In this document: piece after piece, positions 8,168 to 16,162 of the stretch | Position numbering within the stretch: the first letter of the stretch is position 1 | How the letters are laid out: each line of letters starts with the position of its first letter | Source: an uncultured beta proteobacterium | GTDB lineage: Bacteria > Pseudomonadota > Gammaproteobacteria > Burkholderiales > Burkholderiaceae_C | DNA: 64,000 nt | Reading direction: 5' to 3' | Assembly (NCBI GenBank): GCA_903830985.1 | Contig: CAIKVZ010000264.1 | Span: forward strand, 41,171 to 105,170 | The notes under the pieces: generated by a model | The model's input: only the letters and a program-made list of their open reading frames with translations | What the model was told of the DNA's origin: nothing | The model's database searches: none | Program-made: the position numbers and the translations under genes

Positions 8168-9120
8168 CGCTTCTGCGCACCGACAAAGCGGGTCCAGCCT
8201 GCCGTGTCATTGGGGGTCTTGACCTCCTGCCAGCCGGGCTCGAAGCGGCCTTCCTGCAGCGTGCTCAGGTTCTTCAGGATGCAGCCCTGCAAGGCCGCAA
8301 CATTCTTGCCGTTCGGGCCCTTGGGGCTGAACGGCCGGGTCACCAGCAGATTTGGCGCCGTGAGGAATGAGACGTCGTAGGCGCCCAGATTCGCGTAGTT
8401 TTTCTTCACGGTTTTTTCGCTGGATCCCGGATGGTCGAAGTTGACCAATATCAGGCCGCTTTCGCGCTTGAGCTTGGCGATGGGTCCGCTGGGCCAGCCG
8501 CTGGTGCTGAACACGGCGTCGACCTGACCGGCTTTGAGCATCGTCAGGGCCTGCTCATCGGTTGCCACGTCGATGACGCGCATCTCCAGTTTGTGATCGC
8601 GAATCACGATCCGCCCCAGCTTCTGCGCTGACCCCACGACGGCGACGGCGCCCCCATTGAGATCCGACAGCCTGGTCACCGTCTTGTTCGTCGTTTCCCC
8701 GGCGAGCATGCCGCCCAGCCGCTTGGGGCCCTCATAGCTGAAGCCGTTGCTGCGGGCCACGATGTGCAACAGGTTGGCGTTGAGCGCCAGCACCGCCTGC
8801 AGTGCGCCGATGCTGGCGTCGGAGTCCCTCATGCTCGACAAGGTGTCGAGCTGCACGAAGCCCAGGTCGGCCTGGTTGGACGACAGCGTGGTGAGGTTGT
8901 CCAGCCCGCCCTCGGTTTCGACCTCGCACATCTGCACCTGGTTGCCGCAGACGCTCTGGATGTCGGCAAACAGCTTGGAATAGCCCTTGCCGTGCTTGCC
9001 GGTCGCCACCTTGAGCTGGCAGGAGGCGGGTGTTTCTGCAGGCTCCTGGACCGCAGCTTGGGCGAGCGAGGCGATGGTGGACAGGGTGAGGATGGCAATG
9101 GCGGATTTGACGGTGTTCAT
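8164..9120 (-). CDS. TAXI-like periplasmic solute-binding protein
   Basis: 318 residues with a signal peptide (cleavage near AQAAVQ, about residue 22). After it comes the TAXI-family entry ATGKHGKGYSKLFADI, the GGLDNLTTL and NQADLGFVQ blocks, and a late GxxDAVFSTSG segment, all typical of TAXI-type TRAP/TTT binding proteins. It carries three cysteines near the N-terminus (CQLK, VCGNQ, MCEVE) that may form a disulfide. AAGGAG precedes the ATG. It is last in a minus-strand operon after dctP, a coiled-coil protein and a 30-residue microprotein. No TRAP permease (fused DctQM) is next to it, which is unusual for TAXI proteins. It may act as a sensor part rather than in uptake. Confidence 0.78.
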   Translation of the reverse strand: MNTVKSAIAILTLSTIASLAQAAVQEPAETPASCQLKVATGKHGKGYSKLFADIQSVCGNQVQMCEVETEGGLDNLTTLSSNQADLGFVQLDTLSSMRDSDASIGALQAVLALNANLLHIVARSNGFSYEGPKRLGGMLAGETTNKTVTRLSDLNGGAVAVVGSAQKLGRIVIRDHKLEMRVIDVATDEQALTMLKAGQVDAVFSTSGWPSGPIAKLKRESGLILVNFDHPGSSEKTVKKNYANLGAYDVSFLTAPNLLVTRPFSPKGPNGKNVAALQGCILKNLSTLQEGRFEPGWQEVKTPNDTAGWTRFVGAQKR

Positions 9121-9223
9121 GGTTTTTCTCCTTGGGTTGTTGAAAGGCTTGGGCTCAAAGGCCGTGGCTGTTGCCCGGCGGCGCCGGCTGGGCGGCGACG
9201 GGTTGGGGGCTGCTGTCTGGCGC

Positions 9224-9316
9224 TTACTGGCGCTCCTGCCAGACGAAAAAGAGCAGCAGTGCGAGGGCGATGAACAGAGCGCTGCCTATCCAGCGCAATT
9301 GATTCCAGAAATTCAT
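9224..9316 (-). CDS. 30-residue single-span membrane microprotein
   Basis: Thirty codons: an aromatic N-terminus (MNFWNQLRWIG), one hydrophobic span (about residues 11-25, rich in Ala, Leu and Phe), and a charged end WQERQ. It is below usual annotation length, but support is strong. A perfect AAGGAG lies 6 bases upstream, and its ATG overlaps the TGA of the preceding coiled-coil gene as ATGA (9313-9316), the classic layout for translational coupling. It should sit in the inner membrane with one pass. Function unknown; position suggests a partner of the two-TM coiled-coil protein. Confidence 0.72.
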   Translation of the reverse strand: MNFWNQLRWIGSALFIALALLLFFVWQERQ

Positions 9317-10089
9317 GTGGTTCTCCTTGTGGTGACTTGTTCGGGCATGAGCAGCACGTCCATGCGGTCCAGCGGGTTGGCGGTGAGCAACTTGCTGGTG
9401 GGGGCGTCCACGCTGCACATCTGGATGTCGAGCTCGGCGAAGACGGTGTTGAAGCGGTCCTGCACGCTGCGCAACGCGGTGTCCGTGAGCAGGTCCTCCA
9501 TCAGTTGGTCGGCGGCATTCGGGTCCAGCAGTTGCGTGGTCTGGTCGATCGCCTGGGCGATGCTCCACTCGCTGTTCTTGCGTTCCACGGTCTGGCGAAA
9601 CTCCTCCAGCGCGGCCTGGGCCTGGGCCAGCCGTTGCAGGTTCAGGCTGTGGAACTGCTGCAGACGCTGCAAGGCCTTGGCCTGCGGCTCCAGTTTATGG
9701 CTGGGGTCCTTGTGGCGTCGCTCCGCCAGCATCTGGCTGATCGATTCGATCTGACCTCCCACGACGACCAGGGCGCGGCGAAAACTCTTGAGCCGCTCGG
9801 CGCGGCGCAGCAGTTCGTGCTGCAGTTGCTCGATCGGATGGGCCCGCGCCTCGGCCTTGCGCAGCTTGAGCAGGCGGTTTTCCAGCATCTGCCCGAGCAG
9901 GGGCAGGGCCTGCATCAGGGCCAGTCCGCAGCACGCCACCAGGCCCAGCACCAGCAGGCCCACGCTGCCGGTGGCCGCCGCGCGGATGATCGGCGCCATG
10001 GCAGCGAGCAGCAGCACGCCTGCCACGACGGCGACGCCGCGCACCCAGCGGACCTGCTGGTTGTTCAGTGACTTGGAAATTTCATTCAT
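9313..10089 (-). CDS. two-TM coiled-coil protein of unknown function
   Basis: 258 residues from the ATG at 10089, which has AGGAG 6 bases upstream; a GTG-type start at 10134 adds 15 residues without a ribosome site. Two adjacent transmembrane segments (about 17-36 and 41-64) are followed by a long, highly charged helical region (about 68-175) with heptad-like spacing, then a mixed C-terminal part ending in TTRRTT. No catalytic motif and no known family recognised. It resembles in outline membrane-anchored scaffold or stress proteins, but lacks PspA or HAMP signatures. It lies 120 bases after dctP and is translationally coupled to the microprotein. Confidence 0.75.
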   Translation of the reverse strand: MNEISKSLNNQQVRWVRGVAVVAGVLLLAAMAPIIRAAATGSVGLLVLGLVACCGLALMQALPLLGQMLENRLLKLRKAEARAHPIEQLQHELLRRAERLKSFRRALVVVGGQIESISQMLAERRHKDPSHKLEPQAKALQRLQQFHSLNLQRLAQAQAALEEFRQTVERKNSEWSIAQAIDQTTQLLDPNAADQLMEDLLTDTALRSVQDRFNTVFAELDIQMCSVDAPTSKLLTANPLDRMDVLLMPEQVTTRRTT

Positions 10090-10141
10090 GGTCTTCTCCT
10101 GGAGTGGTTGGCTGGTGGTGCGGTTTTGGGACAAAGTTCTC

Positions 10142-10177
10142 CCCGCAGCGCGTCTGGCGCTGTTCGAAATCTGCGGG
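10142..10177 (-). promoter_or_regulatory. possible intra-operon attenuator or processing hairpin
   Basis: In the gap between dctP and the coiled-coil gene, CCCGCAG (10142-10148) and CTGCGGG (10171-10177) form a 7-bp inverted repeat. Inside it, CAGCGC and GCGCTG (loop CAGAC on the minus strand) form a second hairpin. The two share a CTG, so they exclude each other. No T-tract follows, so this is not a simple terminator. It could reduce downstream expression or stabilise dctP mRNA. Confidence 0.35.
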
Positions 10178-10209
10178 TTGAGGGGTGGCGTCTGCGACGC
10201 CTTGCGGTC

Positions 10210-11220
10210 TTAGGGCCCGGGTCCGGCTGCCGCCTTGAAGGCGCGCAGTGTCTGCGGATTGATCCAGGCGCTGGCGTCGCTGTAGACGCTGGCCATGGCA
10301 GCGCGCCACTGCGCTTGTTCATCGGCGTTCAGGGTGTAGACCTGCAGCTTGCCGCTGGCCTTGATGCGTTCCAGAGCCTGCGTGTTCTCGGCCTCGGCCA
10401 GGCTGCTGGCGTAGCTGCTGGCGTCGCGCAGCGCACCCTCGAGTTTGCTTCGCAACTCGGACGGCAGGCCGTCCCAGAAGGCTTTGTTGACGATGACCGC
10501 ATAGGCCAGGTAGCCATGGTTGGACACGGTCAGGTGCTTTTGCATTTCGTGCAGACGCTGCGAATAGATGTTGGATGGCGCGCCCTCCTCGCCGTCGAGC
10601 AGGCCGTCCTTCAGGTCGGCGTAGACGTCGGACAGCGGTGTCACGCGCGGCTCGGCGCCGACGGCGCGCATCTGCGCCGTGCTGACGCGCGAGGCCTGCA
10701 CGCGCACGCGCAGCCCCTGGAAGTCGCTGACCTTGCGCAGTGGCCGGTTCGAGGTGAAGGCCTTGAAGCCGTTGTCCCAATAGGCCAGGCCCTTGATGCC
10801 CCGGCTCTCCAGCTTCTGCAGCAGGGCCGCGCCTGCTGGGCCGTTCGCCACGGCGCGAAAGGCGGCGCGGTCGCGAAACAAAAAGGGCAGATCAAAGGCC
10901 TCGAAGTCGCCGCCCCCCAAACTGGCGAGTTTGGACAGCGAGGGCGCTAGCATCTGCACCGCGCCCAGGCGCAGCGCCTCGAGTTCTTCGCGGTCCTTGT
11001 ACAGCGTGCTGTTGGCGAACACCTCCACCTTGACGCGCCCTGCTGTGCGCGCTTCGGCCAGTTCCTTGAAACGCAGCGCGCCCTTGCCCTTGGCCGTGTC
11101 GGCGGCCACCACATGGCTGAATTGGATCACGATCGGTGCCTGGGCCCAGGCCGTGCACGATGCTGCCAGCAACAGGGCGGCAACGGTCACGGTGAAGATG
11201 CGGGTTCGGAATGGGCTCAT
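10210..11220 (-). CDS. dctP: DctP-type TRAP solute-binding protein (orphan)
   Basis: 336 residues from the ATG at 11220; upstream in-frame codons run into the intergenic operator region. The signal peptide is cleaved near AWAQAP (about 26). The mature protein begins with IVIQFSHVVAADTAKGKGA, the standard DctP opening, and has the LRVRVQ arginine motif (R171/R173) that binds the ligand carboxylate, then SDVYADLKDGLLDGEE and HGYLAY. In the family these bind C4-dicarboxylates or other organic acids. No DctQ/DctM permease is adjacent. It is divergent from a DctS/DctR-like two-component system, suggesting that it delivers ligand information to the kinase or feeds a permease elsewhere. Confidence 0.9.
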   Translation of the reverse strand: MSPFRTRIFTVTVAALLLAASCTAWAQAPIVIQFSHVVAADTAKGKGALRFKELAEARTAGRVKVEVFANSTLYKDREELEALRLGAVQMLAPSLSKLASLGGGDFEAFDLPFLFRDRAAFRAVANGPAGAALLQKLESRGIKGLAYWDNGFKAFTSNRPLRKVSDFQGLRVRVQASRVSTAQMRAVGAEPRVTPLSDVYADLKDGLLDGEEGAPSNIYSQRLHEMQKHLTVSNHGYLAYAVIVNKAFWDGLPSELRSKLEGALRDASSYASSLAEAENTQALERIKASGKLQVYTLNADEQAQWRAAMASVYSDASAWINPQTLRAFKAAAGPGP

Positions 11221-11284
11221 GGAATTCTCGGGTTGGTGTGACTGCAGTCTATGCGTGCCACGGCCGGCTAAGCGCTGTGGCGTT

Positions 11285-11324
11285 CCACACTGTGGCGGCC
11301 CACATGTGGACTTCCACATGTTTG
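11285..11324. promoter_or_regulatory. array of CCACA(N)TGTGG operator-like sites
   Basis: Three related sites lie in the 149-base divergent region between dctP and the kinase gene: CCACACTGTGG (11285-11295, palindrome with one central base), CCACATGTGG (11300-11309, perfect palindrome) and CCACATGTTTG (11314-11324, one good half). Their centres are about 14 bases apart. A further half-site CTGTGG ends at 11280. Repeated inverted repeats between a sensor/regulator pair and its probable target are a typical response-regulator binding pattern, so the neighbouring LuxR-type regulator is the natural candidate. Confidence 0.65.
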
Positions 11325-11369
11325 CGCCAGCGCCCCTGAAAGCGCGAATTCCAAACCTAGAATGGGCTC

Positions 11370-13346
11370 ATGACCTACGCAGCAACCGATCCGCTCCCCG
11401 CAGCGGTGGCTGCATCCACAGCGGCCCTGCAGTTGCCGCGACCCTTTCAACCCGAGTTAAAGGCCGCGATCTGGCGCCGCGCGCTGTGGTCCATGCCGGC
11501 GGCGCTGTCGCTGGTTTTCGTGGCCCTGATCATCTTCCTGGCGCAACGCAACGATGCGGTCGAACGCGCCGATCTGGCGCGCGCCATCGTGGCCGATACC
11601 CTGAGTGTGGAAGCGCAGTTGCGCGGTCGCCTGGACATCGAGAAGGCGCGCCTGCGCGTGGTGGCGGCGCGCCTGCCCGCGCACAGCAGCGACGGCAATG
11701 CCGTGCTGGCGGCGCTCCCCGAGGTGGCGGGAGGGCTGGACCGTTTGTGGCTCAGTCTGACCTGGCTGGACGCCAACAACCAGTTGCTCGGCCAGGCCAG
11801 AGGCCAGCGTCAGGCGGGCCAGAGCCTGCATCTGGAAGCGCCGGTGGGCGACGGCAATGCGCAGCGCAAAGGGCGCCTGCTGGTGCGCTACGACCCGGCC
11901 GACCTGCTGCGGGACCGCGACTTCTGGTGGCTGGCAAGTCAATACGACGTGGAGCTGATTTCCGGCGTGGGCCAGGTGCTGGCCAGTACCGCCAAGCCGG
12001 GACGCCAGGCCGGCGGTGAGCGCAATGAAAAGGTGTTCGAGCCGATCGAGGATGCGACGCTGCGCCTGACCCGGCTGGCACCCACGCCGCCCTGGTTTCA
12101 CAGCGCGCGCAGCCTGGCGCTGATCGCCGGTCTGCTGCTGCTGGGCATGGCTGCCTCGCTGCTGCTGCGGCGGGACGCGGTGCGCGTCGCGCAGGCCGAG
12201 CAGGACTGGCGTACCGAGGCTGCCTGGCGCCAGGCGATGGAAGAGTCGGCGCTGGTGGGGCTGCGTGCGCGTGATCCGCAGGGCCGCATCCTGTACGTGA
12301 ACGGCACCCTGTGCCGCATGGTCGGCTACACCCCGCTGGAGCTCGTGGGGCTGGCGCCGCCGCTGCCGTTCTGGCCGCCCGACGCCATCGACGAAATGAT
12401 GGCCCGCAATCTCAGCACGCTGGCCGGACAGGCGCCAGTCGCCGGCTTTGAGACCCGCTGGCGGCACAGCGGTGGTCACATGCTGGACGTGATGATCTTC
12501 GAATCGCCGCTGGTCGATTCGGCAGGCGGGCAGATCGGCTGGATGGGCTCCATCGTCGACATCACGCAGCGCAAGCGCGCCGAGGACGCCGAGCGTCGCC
12601 AGCTGGAAGTCATGGCACACCACGCGCGCCTGACCACCATGGGTGAGGTTGCCTCCACGCTGGCGCATGAACTGAATCAGCCGCTCACCGCCATAGTGAG
12701 TTACAGCGCAGGGCTTTCCATGGCGTTGAGCAAGCTGCGCGGCGTGGACCCCGAGGTGCTGGGCGCCATGGAGGCGGTGCGCTCGAACGCCGCGCAGGCC
12801 GGGCGCATCGTGCACCGCATCCGCACCCGCTTGTCGCGTCACGAACCGGTGCAGGACGCCTGCGACTTGAACGCGGTGGTGCGCGAGGCCATGGACCTGC
12901 TGGCGCGGCGCCTGGCGACGGACGACATCCGCACGCAGCTGGCGCTGGACGCGGCACTGCCGGTGGTGTTCGCCGACCGCGTGGGCATCGAGCAGGTGAT
13001 CTCCAACCTGGTGCGCAATGCGGCGGACGCGCTGGCGCAGCGGGCGCAGCGGCGCGAGCTTCGGCTGTCGACCTTCTGCTTGCCAGGGGGCACCGGCGCG
13101 CCAGCCAGTGCCTGCATCGAAGTCAGCGACAACGGCCCCGGCCTGCAGGGCCGCAGCGCGGAAACGCTGTTTGCCTCGTTCTACTCCACCCGCAACGATG
13201 GCATGGGACTGGGTCTCGCGATCTGCCGCTCCATTGTCGAAGCGCACCACGGCAGCATGACGATGACCGAGTCGCCCGGTGGCGGCGCGACGCTGCGCGT
13301 CAGCCTGCCCTTGCCGGACCCCCTTTTGCCCGAGGCCCACACATGA
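11370..13346 (+). CDS. membrane PAS histidine kinase, DctS/DctB-like
   Basis: 658 residues. TM1 is at about 40-59, then a periplasmic sensor domain of about 190 residues, then TM2 at 248-266. A PAS domain follows (about 285-400, ending GSIVDITQRKRAEDAE). The HisKA H-box is TLAHELNQPLTAI with His433, and the ATPase domain has the N-box (NLVRNAADAL), DNGPGL and GMGLGLAI. The H-box with LNQPL is typical of the FixL/DctS/TodS class. Its last four bases overlap the start of the response regulator (ATGA, 13343-13346). With the divergent dctP it probably senses an organic acid. Confidence 0.93.
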   Translation: MTYAATDPLPAAVAASTAALQLPRPFQPELKAAIWRRALWSMPAALSLVFVALIIFLAQRNDAVERADLARAIVADTLSVEAQLRGRLDIEKARLRVVAARLPAHSSDGNAVLAALPEVAGGLDRLWLSLTWLDANNQLLGQARGQRQAGQSLHLEAPVGDGNAQRKGRLLVRYDPADLLRDRDFWWLASQYDVELISGVGQVLASTAKPGRQAGGERNEKVFEPIEDATLRLTRLAPTPPWFHSARSLALIAGLLLLGMAASLLLRRDAVRVAQAEQDWRTEAAWRQAMEESALVGLRARDPQGRILYVNGTLCRMVGYTPLELVGLAPPLPFWPPDAIDEMMARNLSTLAGQAPVAGFETRWRHSGGHMLDVMIFESPLVDSAGGQIGWMGSIVDITQRKRAEDAERRQLEVMAHHARLTTMGEVASTLAHELNQPLTAIVSYSAGLSMALSKLRGVDPEVLGAMEAVRSNAAQAGRIVHRIRTRLSRHEPVQDACDLNAVVREAMDLLARRLATDDIRTQLALDAALPVVFADRVGIEQVISNLVRNAADALAQRAQRRELRLSTFCLPGGTGAPASACIEVSDNGPGLQGRSAETLFASFYSTRNDGMGLGLAICRSIVEAHHGSMTMTESPGGGATLRVSLPLPDPLLPEAHT

Positions 13347-14017
13347 ACACCATTCCCACCATCTACCTGTGTGACGACGACGCGCGCGTGCGCGATGCGC
13401 TCTCCTTTCTGCTGCGCCAGCACGAGCTGTTCGTCAGCGCCCACGCCAGCGGCCCCGAGCTGCTGGCGGCCATCGACGCCATGGCCAAACCGGTGCGTGG
13501 CGTGTTTGTGCTCGACGTGCGCATGGAGCCGATGTCGGGCCCGCAACTGCACGAGCAACTGCTGGCCCGCGGCATGGGGGAGCGCAACCCGGTGATCTTT
13601 CTGAGCGGCCACGGCGATGTGCCGATCGTGGTGAAGGCCATGACCCGGGGGGCCTTCAACTTTGTCGAGAAACCCTATACCGACGACACCCTGGTGCCCA
13701 TGCTCCGCCAGGCGCTGGCGCTTGAGCCCGTATGGTTCGCCCGGGTCGAACGCCGGGCCGGGCTGCATGAGCTGTCTACGCGCCTGACGCCGCAACAGCG
13801 CCGCGTGCTGCCCATGGTGGCGGCCGGCATGCTGAACAAGGTGATTGCCGACAAGCTCAGCTTGAGCGTGCGCGCCATCGAGGAACACCGCGCCAAGCTG
13901 TTCGACCGGCTCGGAGTCGGTTCGGCCGCCGAGCTCGCCACGCTGCTGGCCGAGATGCGCGCTGCGGGGCTGGATTTGAACGCCGGGGATGCGCCAGGCG
14001 GCGGCGCAACTTCATGA
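13343..14017 (+). CDS. FixJ/DctR-type response regulator with LuxR helix-turn-helix
   Basis: 224 residues. The receiver domain has the acidic pocket CDDD (11-13), phospho-acceptor D58 (VLDVRMEPMSG), Thr/Ser in FLSGHGD and the lysine in FVEKPY. The C-terminal NarL/FixJ helix-turn-helix starts at LTPQQRRVLPMVAAGMLNK, with the recognition helix in LSLSVRAIEEHRAKLFDRLG. It is translationally coupled to the kinase by a 4-base overlap. The likely targets are the CCACA(N)TGTGG sites upstream of the kinase and dctP. Confidence 0.93.
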   Translation: MNTIPTIYLCDDDARVRDALSFLLRQHELFVSAHASGPELLAAIDAMAKPVRGVFVLDVRMEPMSGPQLHEQLLARGMGERNPVIFLSGHGDVPIVVKAMTRGAFNFVEKPYTDDTLVPMLRQALALEPVWFARVERRAGLHELSTRLTPQQRRVLPMVAAGMLNKVIADKLSLSVRAIEEHRAKLFDRLGVGSAAELATLLAEMRAAGLDLNAGDAPGGGATS

Positions 14018-14069
14018 CGGACCTGACGGGCGATGCCCAACCGTGCCTGATGCGTCGCACCAGCGTCCT

Positions 14070-14954
14070 TCAGGCGCTGGCCAGCAGGTGTGCTTTGAAA
14101 ATCGATGCAATGGGCGACAGCTTCTTGCCTTTCGGATGAACAATGTGCCAATGCGAGTCAATGGGGAATCCCGCCACGTTCAAAACTGCGACCCCATGCG
14201 CTCTGGCATTGCCCTGCAAGGCGTGGCGGGAGATGACGGAAATGCCCAGCCCGGCGGCCACTGATTCCTTGATGGCCTCATTGCTGCCGAGTTCCAGCCG
14301 CAGGTCCGGACGGAACTTCAACTTTTTGAAGCAGTTGTCCACCGCCATGCGTGTGCCTGAACCCTGTTCCCGCAGAATGAAGCGCTGCCCCGCGAGATCG
14401 GCCAGAGACAGCGACTTCTTTCTTGTCAGCGGGTTGGCGCTGGCGCAGATGGGCACCAGAGGGTTGGCCATAAAGACCTCGTCCACCAGGTCCATGTCCA
14501 TGGGCGGAGTGGACATCACGTACATGTCGTCCAGATTGTTGCGCAGGCGAGCCACCACACCATCGCGGTTCAGGACTTCCAGCGACACGTCAATCTGCGG
14601 ATAGCGCTGGCAAAAGCTGCCCAACAGACGCGGCACAAAGTATTTGGCGGTGCTCACCAGGGCGACGCGCAACTTGCCGCGCGTATAGCCCTTGAGCGCG
14701 TCCACCCGCTGCTCAAAGCTGTCCCATTCGCCAGCGATGGCGCGCGCTGTGCGCGCCAGTTCGGCTCCCGTCTCGGTCAGGTACACCTTGCGGGCCACCA
14801 CTTCGTACAGCGGCAGACCGATGGTGTCGGCGACGTCCTTCAATTGCATGGAAGCCGTGGGCTGGGTCACATGCATCACGCGTGCGGCGGCGCTCACGCT
14901 TCCTGTTTCAGCCAGTGCCAGCACCAGACGAAGTTGGCGGAAAGAAATGTTCAT
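14070..14954 (-). CDS. LysR-family transcriptional regulator, CbbR-like
   Basis: 294 residues, normal for the family. The winged helix-turn-helix is at 1-60 (FRQLRLVLALAETGSVSAAA, then THQPTASMQ-like VTQPTASMQLKDVADTIG). The effector domain follows, with ILREQGSGTRMAVDNCF, the pattern shared with CbbR/CysB-type regulators. It is divergent from the sbtA-like gene, and the 84-base gap contains an inverted repeat suited to LysR binding. It therefore most likely controls that permease and itself. Confidence 0.92.
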   Translation of the reverse strand: MNISFRQLRLVLALAETGSVSAAARVMHVTQPTASMQLKDVADTIGLPLYEVVARKVYLTETGAELARTARAIAGEWDSFEQRVDALKGYTRGKLRVALVSTAKYFVPRLLGSFCQRYPQIDVSLEVLNRDGVVARLRNNLDDMYVMSTPPMDMDLVDEVFMANPLVPICASANPLTRKKSLSLADLAGQRFILREQGSGTRMAVDNCFKKLKFRPDLRLELGSNEAIKESVAAGLGISVISRHALQGNARAHGVAVLNVAGFPIDSHWHIVHPKGKKLSPIASIFKAHLLASA

Positions 14955-14976
14955 AGGTTTTCATCTATGGTGAGGT

Positions 14977-14998
14977 CTTGATAAATCGATTATGCAAG
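14977..14998. promoter_or_regulatory. LysR-type operator candidate
   Basis: CTTGATAA-ATCGA-TTATGCAAG is an imperfect palindrome (arms CTTGATAA and TTATgCAAG) in the divergent lysR-sbtA promoter region. AT-rich, interrupted inverted repeats of this size are the normal LysR recognition pattern. Location midway between the two starts supports the call. Confidence 0.55.
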
Positions 14999-15038
14999 AT
15001 GGCTGTGATTGCCTAGCATCGGTGCAAAGGAAACACCC

Positions 15039-16055
15039 ATGCAAAACCTGCTCGACCCCGCCATACTTTTTTTCCTCTTTGGGGCGCTCGCTGGAGCCGT
15101 CAAATCGAACCTGGAGATCCCTGCGCCGATCTCGCGCTTTCTGGCGCTGTACCTGTTGATGGCCCTGGGCCTGAAGGGCGGATTTGCGCTGGCCCATTCC
15201 GGGCTCACCGCTCAGGTGGCCAGCAGCCTGGGCTGCGCCGTCTTGCTGGCCGTGCTGGTGCCCCTGCTTGGCTACAGGCTGTTGCGCCGGGTTTTGTTTG
15301 ACTTTGATGCTGTGGCGGTGGCCGCAACCTACGGGTCCGTCAGCGCCGTGACCTTTGTGACGGCGGTGCAGACGCTGGAGAATCAGCAGATGGCGTTTGG
15401 CGGGTACATGGCGGCTGCCATGGCCTTGATGGAGTCACCGGCCATCATTCTTGCCGTGGTGGCCGCCAACGCCTTGCGGCAGCGCCAGTCGGTTGCGCTG
15501 ACCGTGGGCAACGGCGGTGGCGCCGCCTTGGTCGCGATGGCGCCAGTCCCCAGAAACCCCGGCGCAGCGATCGGCAAAATTCTGCACGAGTCCTTTACCG
15601 ACGGTGCGCAATTGCTGCTGCTGGGCGCCATGCTGATCGGCATCCTCAGCGGCGATTCCGGCAAGGCGGCGATGCAGCCTTTTTCGGGCGACATCTTCAA
15701 AGGCATGCTGGCGTTCTTCCTGCTGGACATGGGGCTGTTGACCGCGCGCAGCTTGCCGCAGGTCAGGGGCAAATCGCCGTGGCTGGTCGCCTATGCGGTG
15801 GTCGGTCCGCTGGCGCATGCCAGCCTGGCGCTGGGCCTTTGCACCCTGTTTGACATTCCCGCGGGCGACGCCATCCTGCTCATGGTGCTGGCCGCCAGTG
15901 CCTCGTACATCGCCGTCCCTGCCGTGCTGCGACACGCCATTCCCGAGGCGAGTCCATCGCTCTATTTCGGCCTGTCACTGGGCATTACCTTTCCCTTGAA
16001 CATCCTCTTCGGCATACCGCTGTACACCCATGTTGCCAGGGCGGTGCTCGGGTGA
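15039..16055 (+). CDS. sbtA: SbtA-family sodium-dependent bicarbonate permease
   Basis: 338 residues from the ATG at 15039, with AAAGGA 8 bases before it. The protein is almost wholly hydrophobic, with about ten spans in two repeats. Family blocks visible are DPAILFFLFGALAG, KSNLEIPAPISRFLALYLL, AATYGSVSAVTFVTA and the matching late block ASASYIAVPAVLRHAIPEA. In cyanobacteria SbtA imports bicarbonate with sodium and is inhibited by the PII-like SbtB. No SbtB and no carboxysome or RuBisCO gene is in this window. Substrate specificity in proteobacteria is less certain. Confidence 0.88.
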   Translation: MQNLLDPAILFFLFGALAGAVKSNLEIPAPISRFLALYLLMALGLKGGFALAHSGLTAQVASSLGCAVLLAVLVPLLGYRLLRRVLFDFDAVAVAATYGSVSAVTFVTAVQTLENQQMAFGGYMAAAMALMESPAIILAVVAANALRQRQSVALTVGNGGGAALVAMAPVPRNPGAAIGKILHESFTDGAQLLLLGAMLIGILSGDSGKAAMQPFSGDIFKGMLAFFLLDMGLLTARSLPQVRGKSPWLVAYAVVGPLAHASLALGLCTLFDIPAGDAILLMVLAASASYIAVPAVLRHAIPEASPSLYFGLSLGITFPLNILFGIPLYTHVARAVLG

Positions 16056-16162
16056 TGGGATGCAGCAGGCTACCTTCGTGCGAGCCCCAGCCGTTACCCG
16101 CCGGTCGCCGGCGCAGCCGCCCCTGAGGTTGGGCCGCGCCCTGACGGAGACTGGCCCGATGT

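Noticed and set aside
11457..13340. 627-codon frame opposite the histidine kinase
   Set aside because: Mirrors the kinase frame exactly, with His/Gln/Arg-rich residues and no motif; the kinase carries all catalytic boxes.
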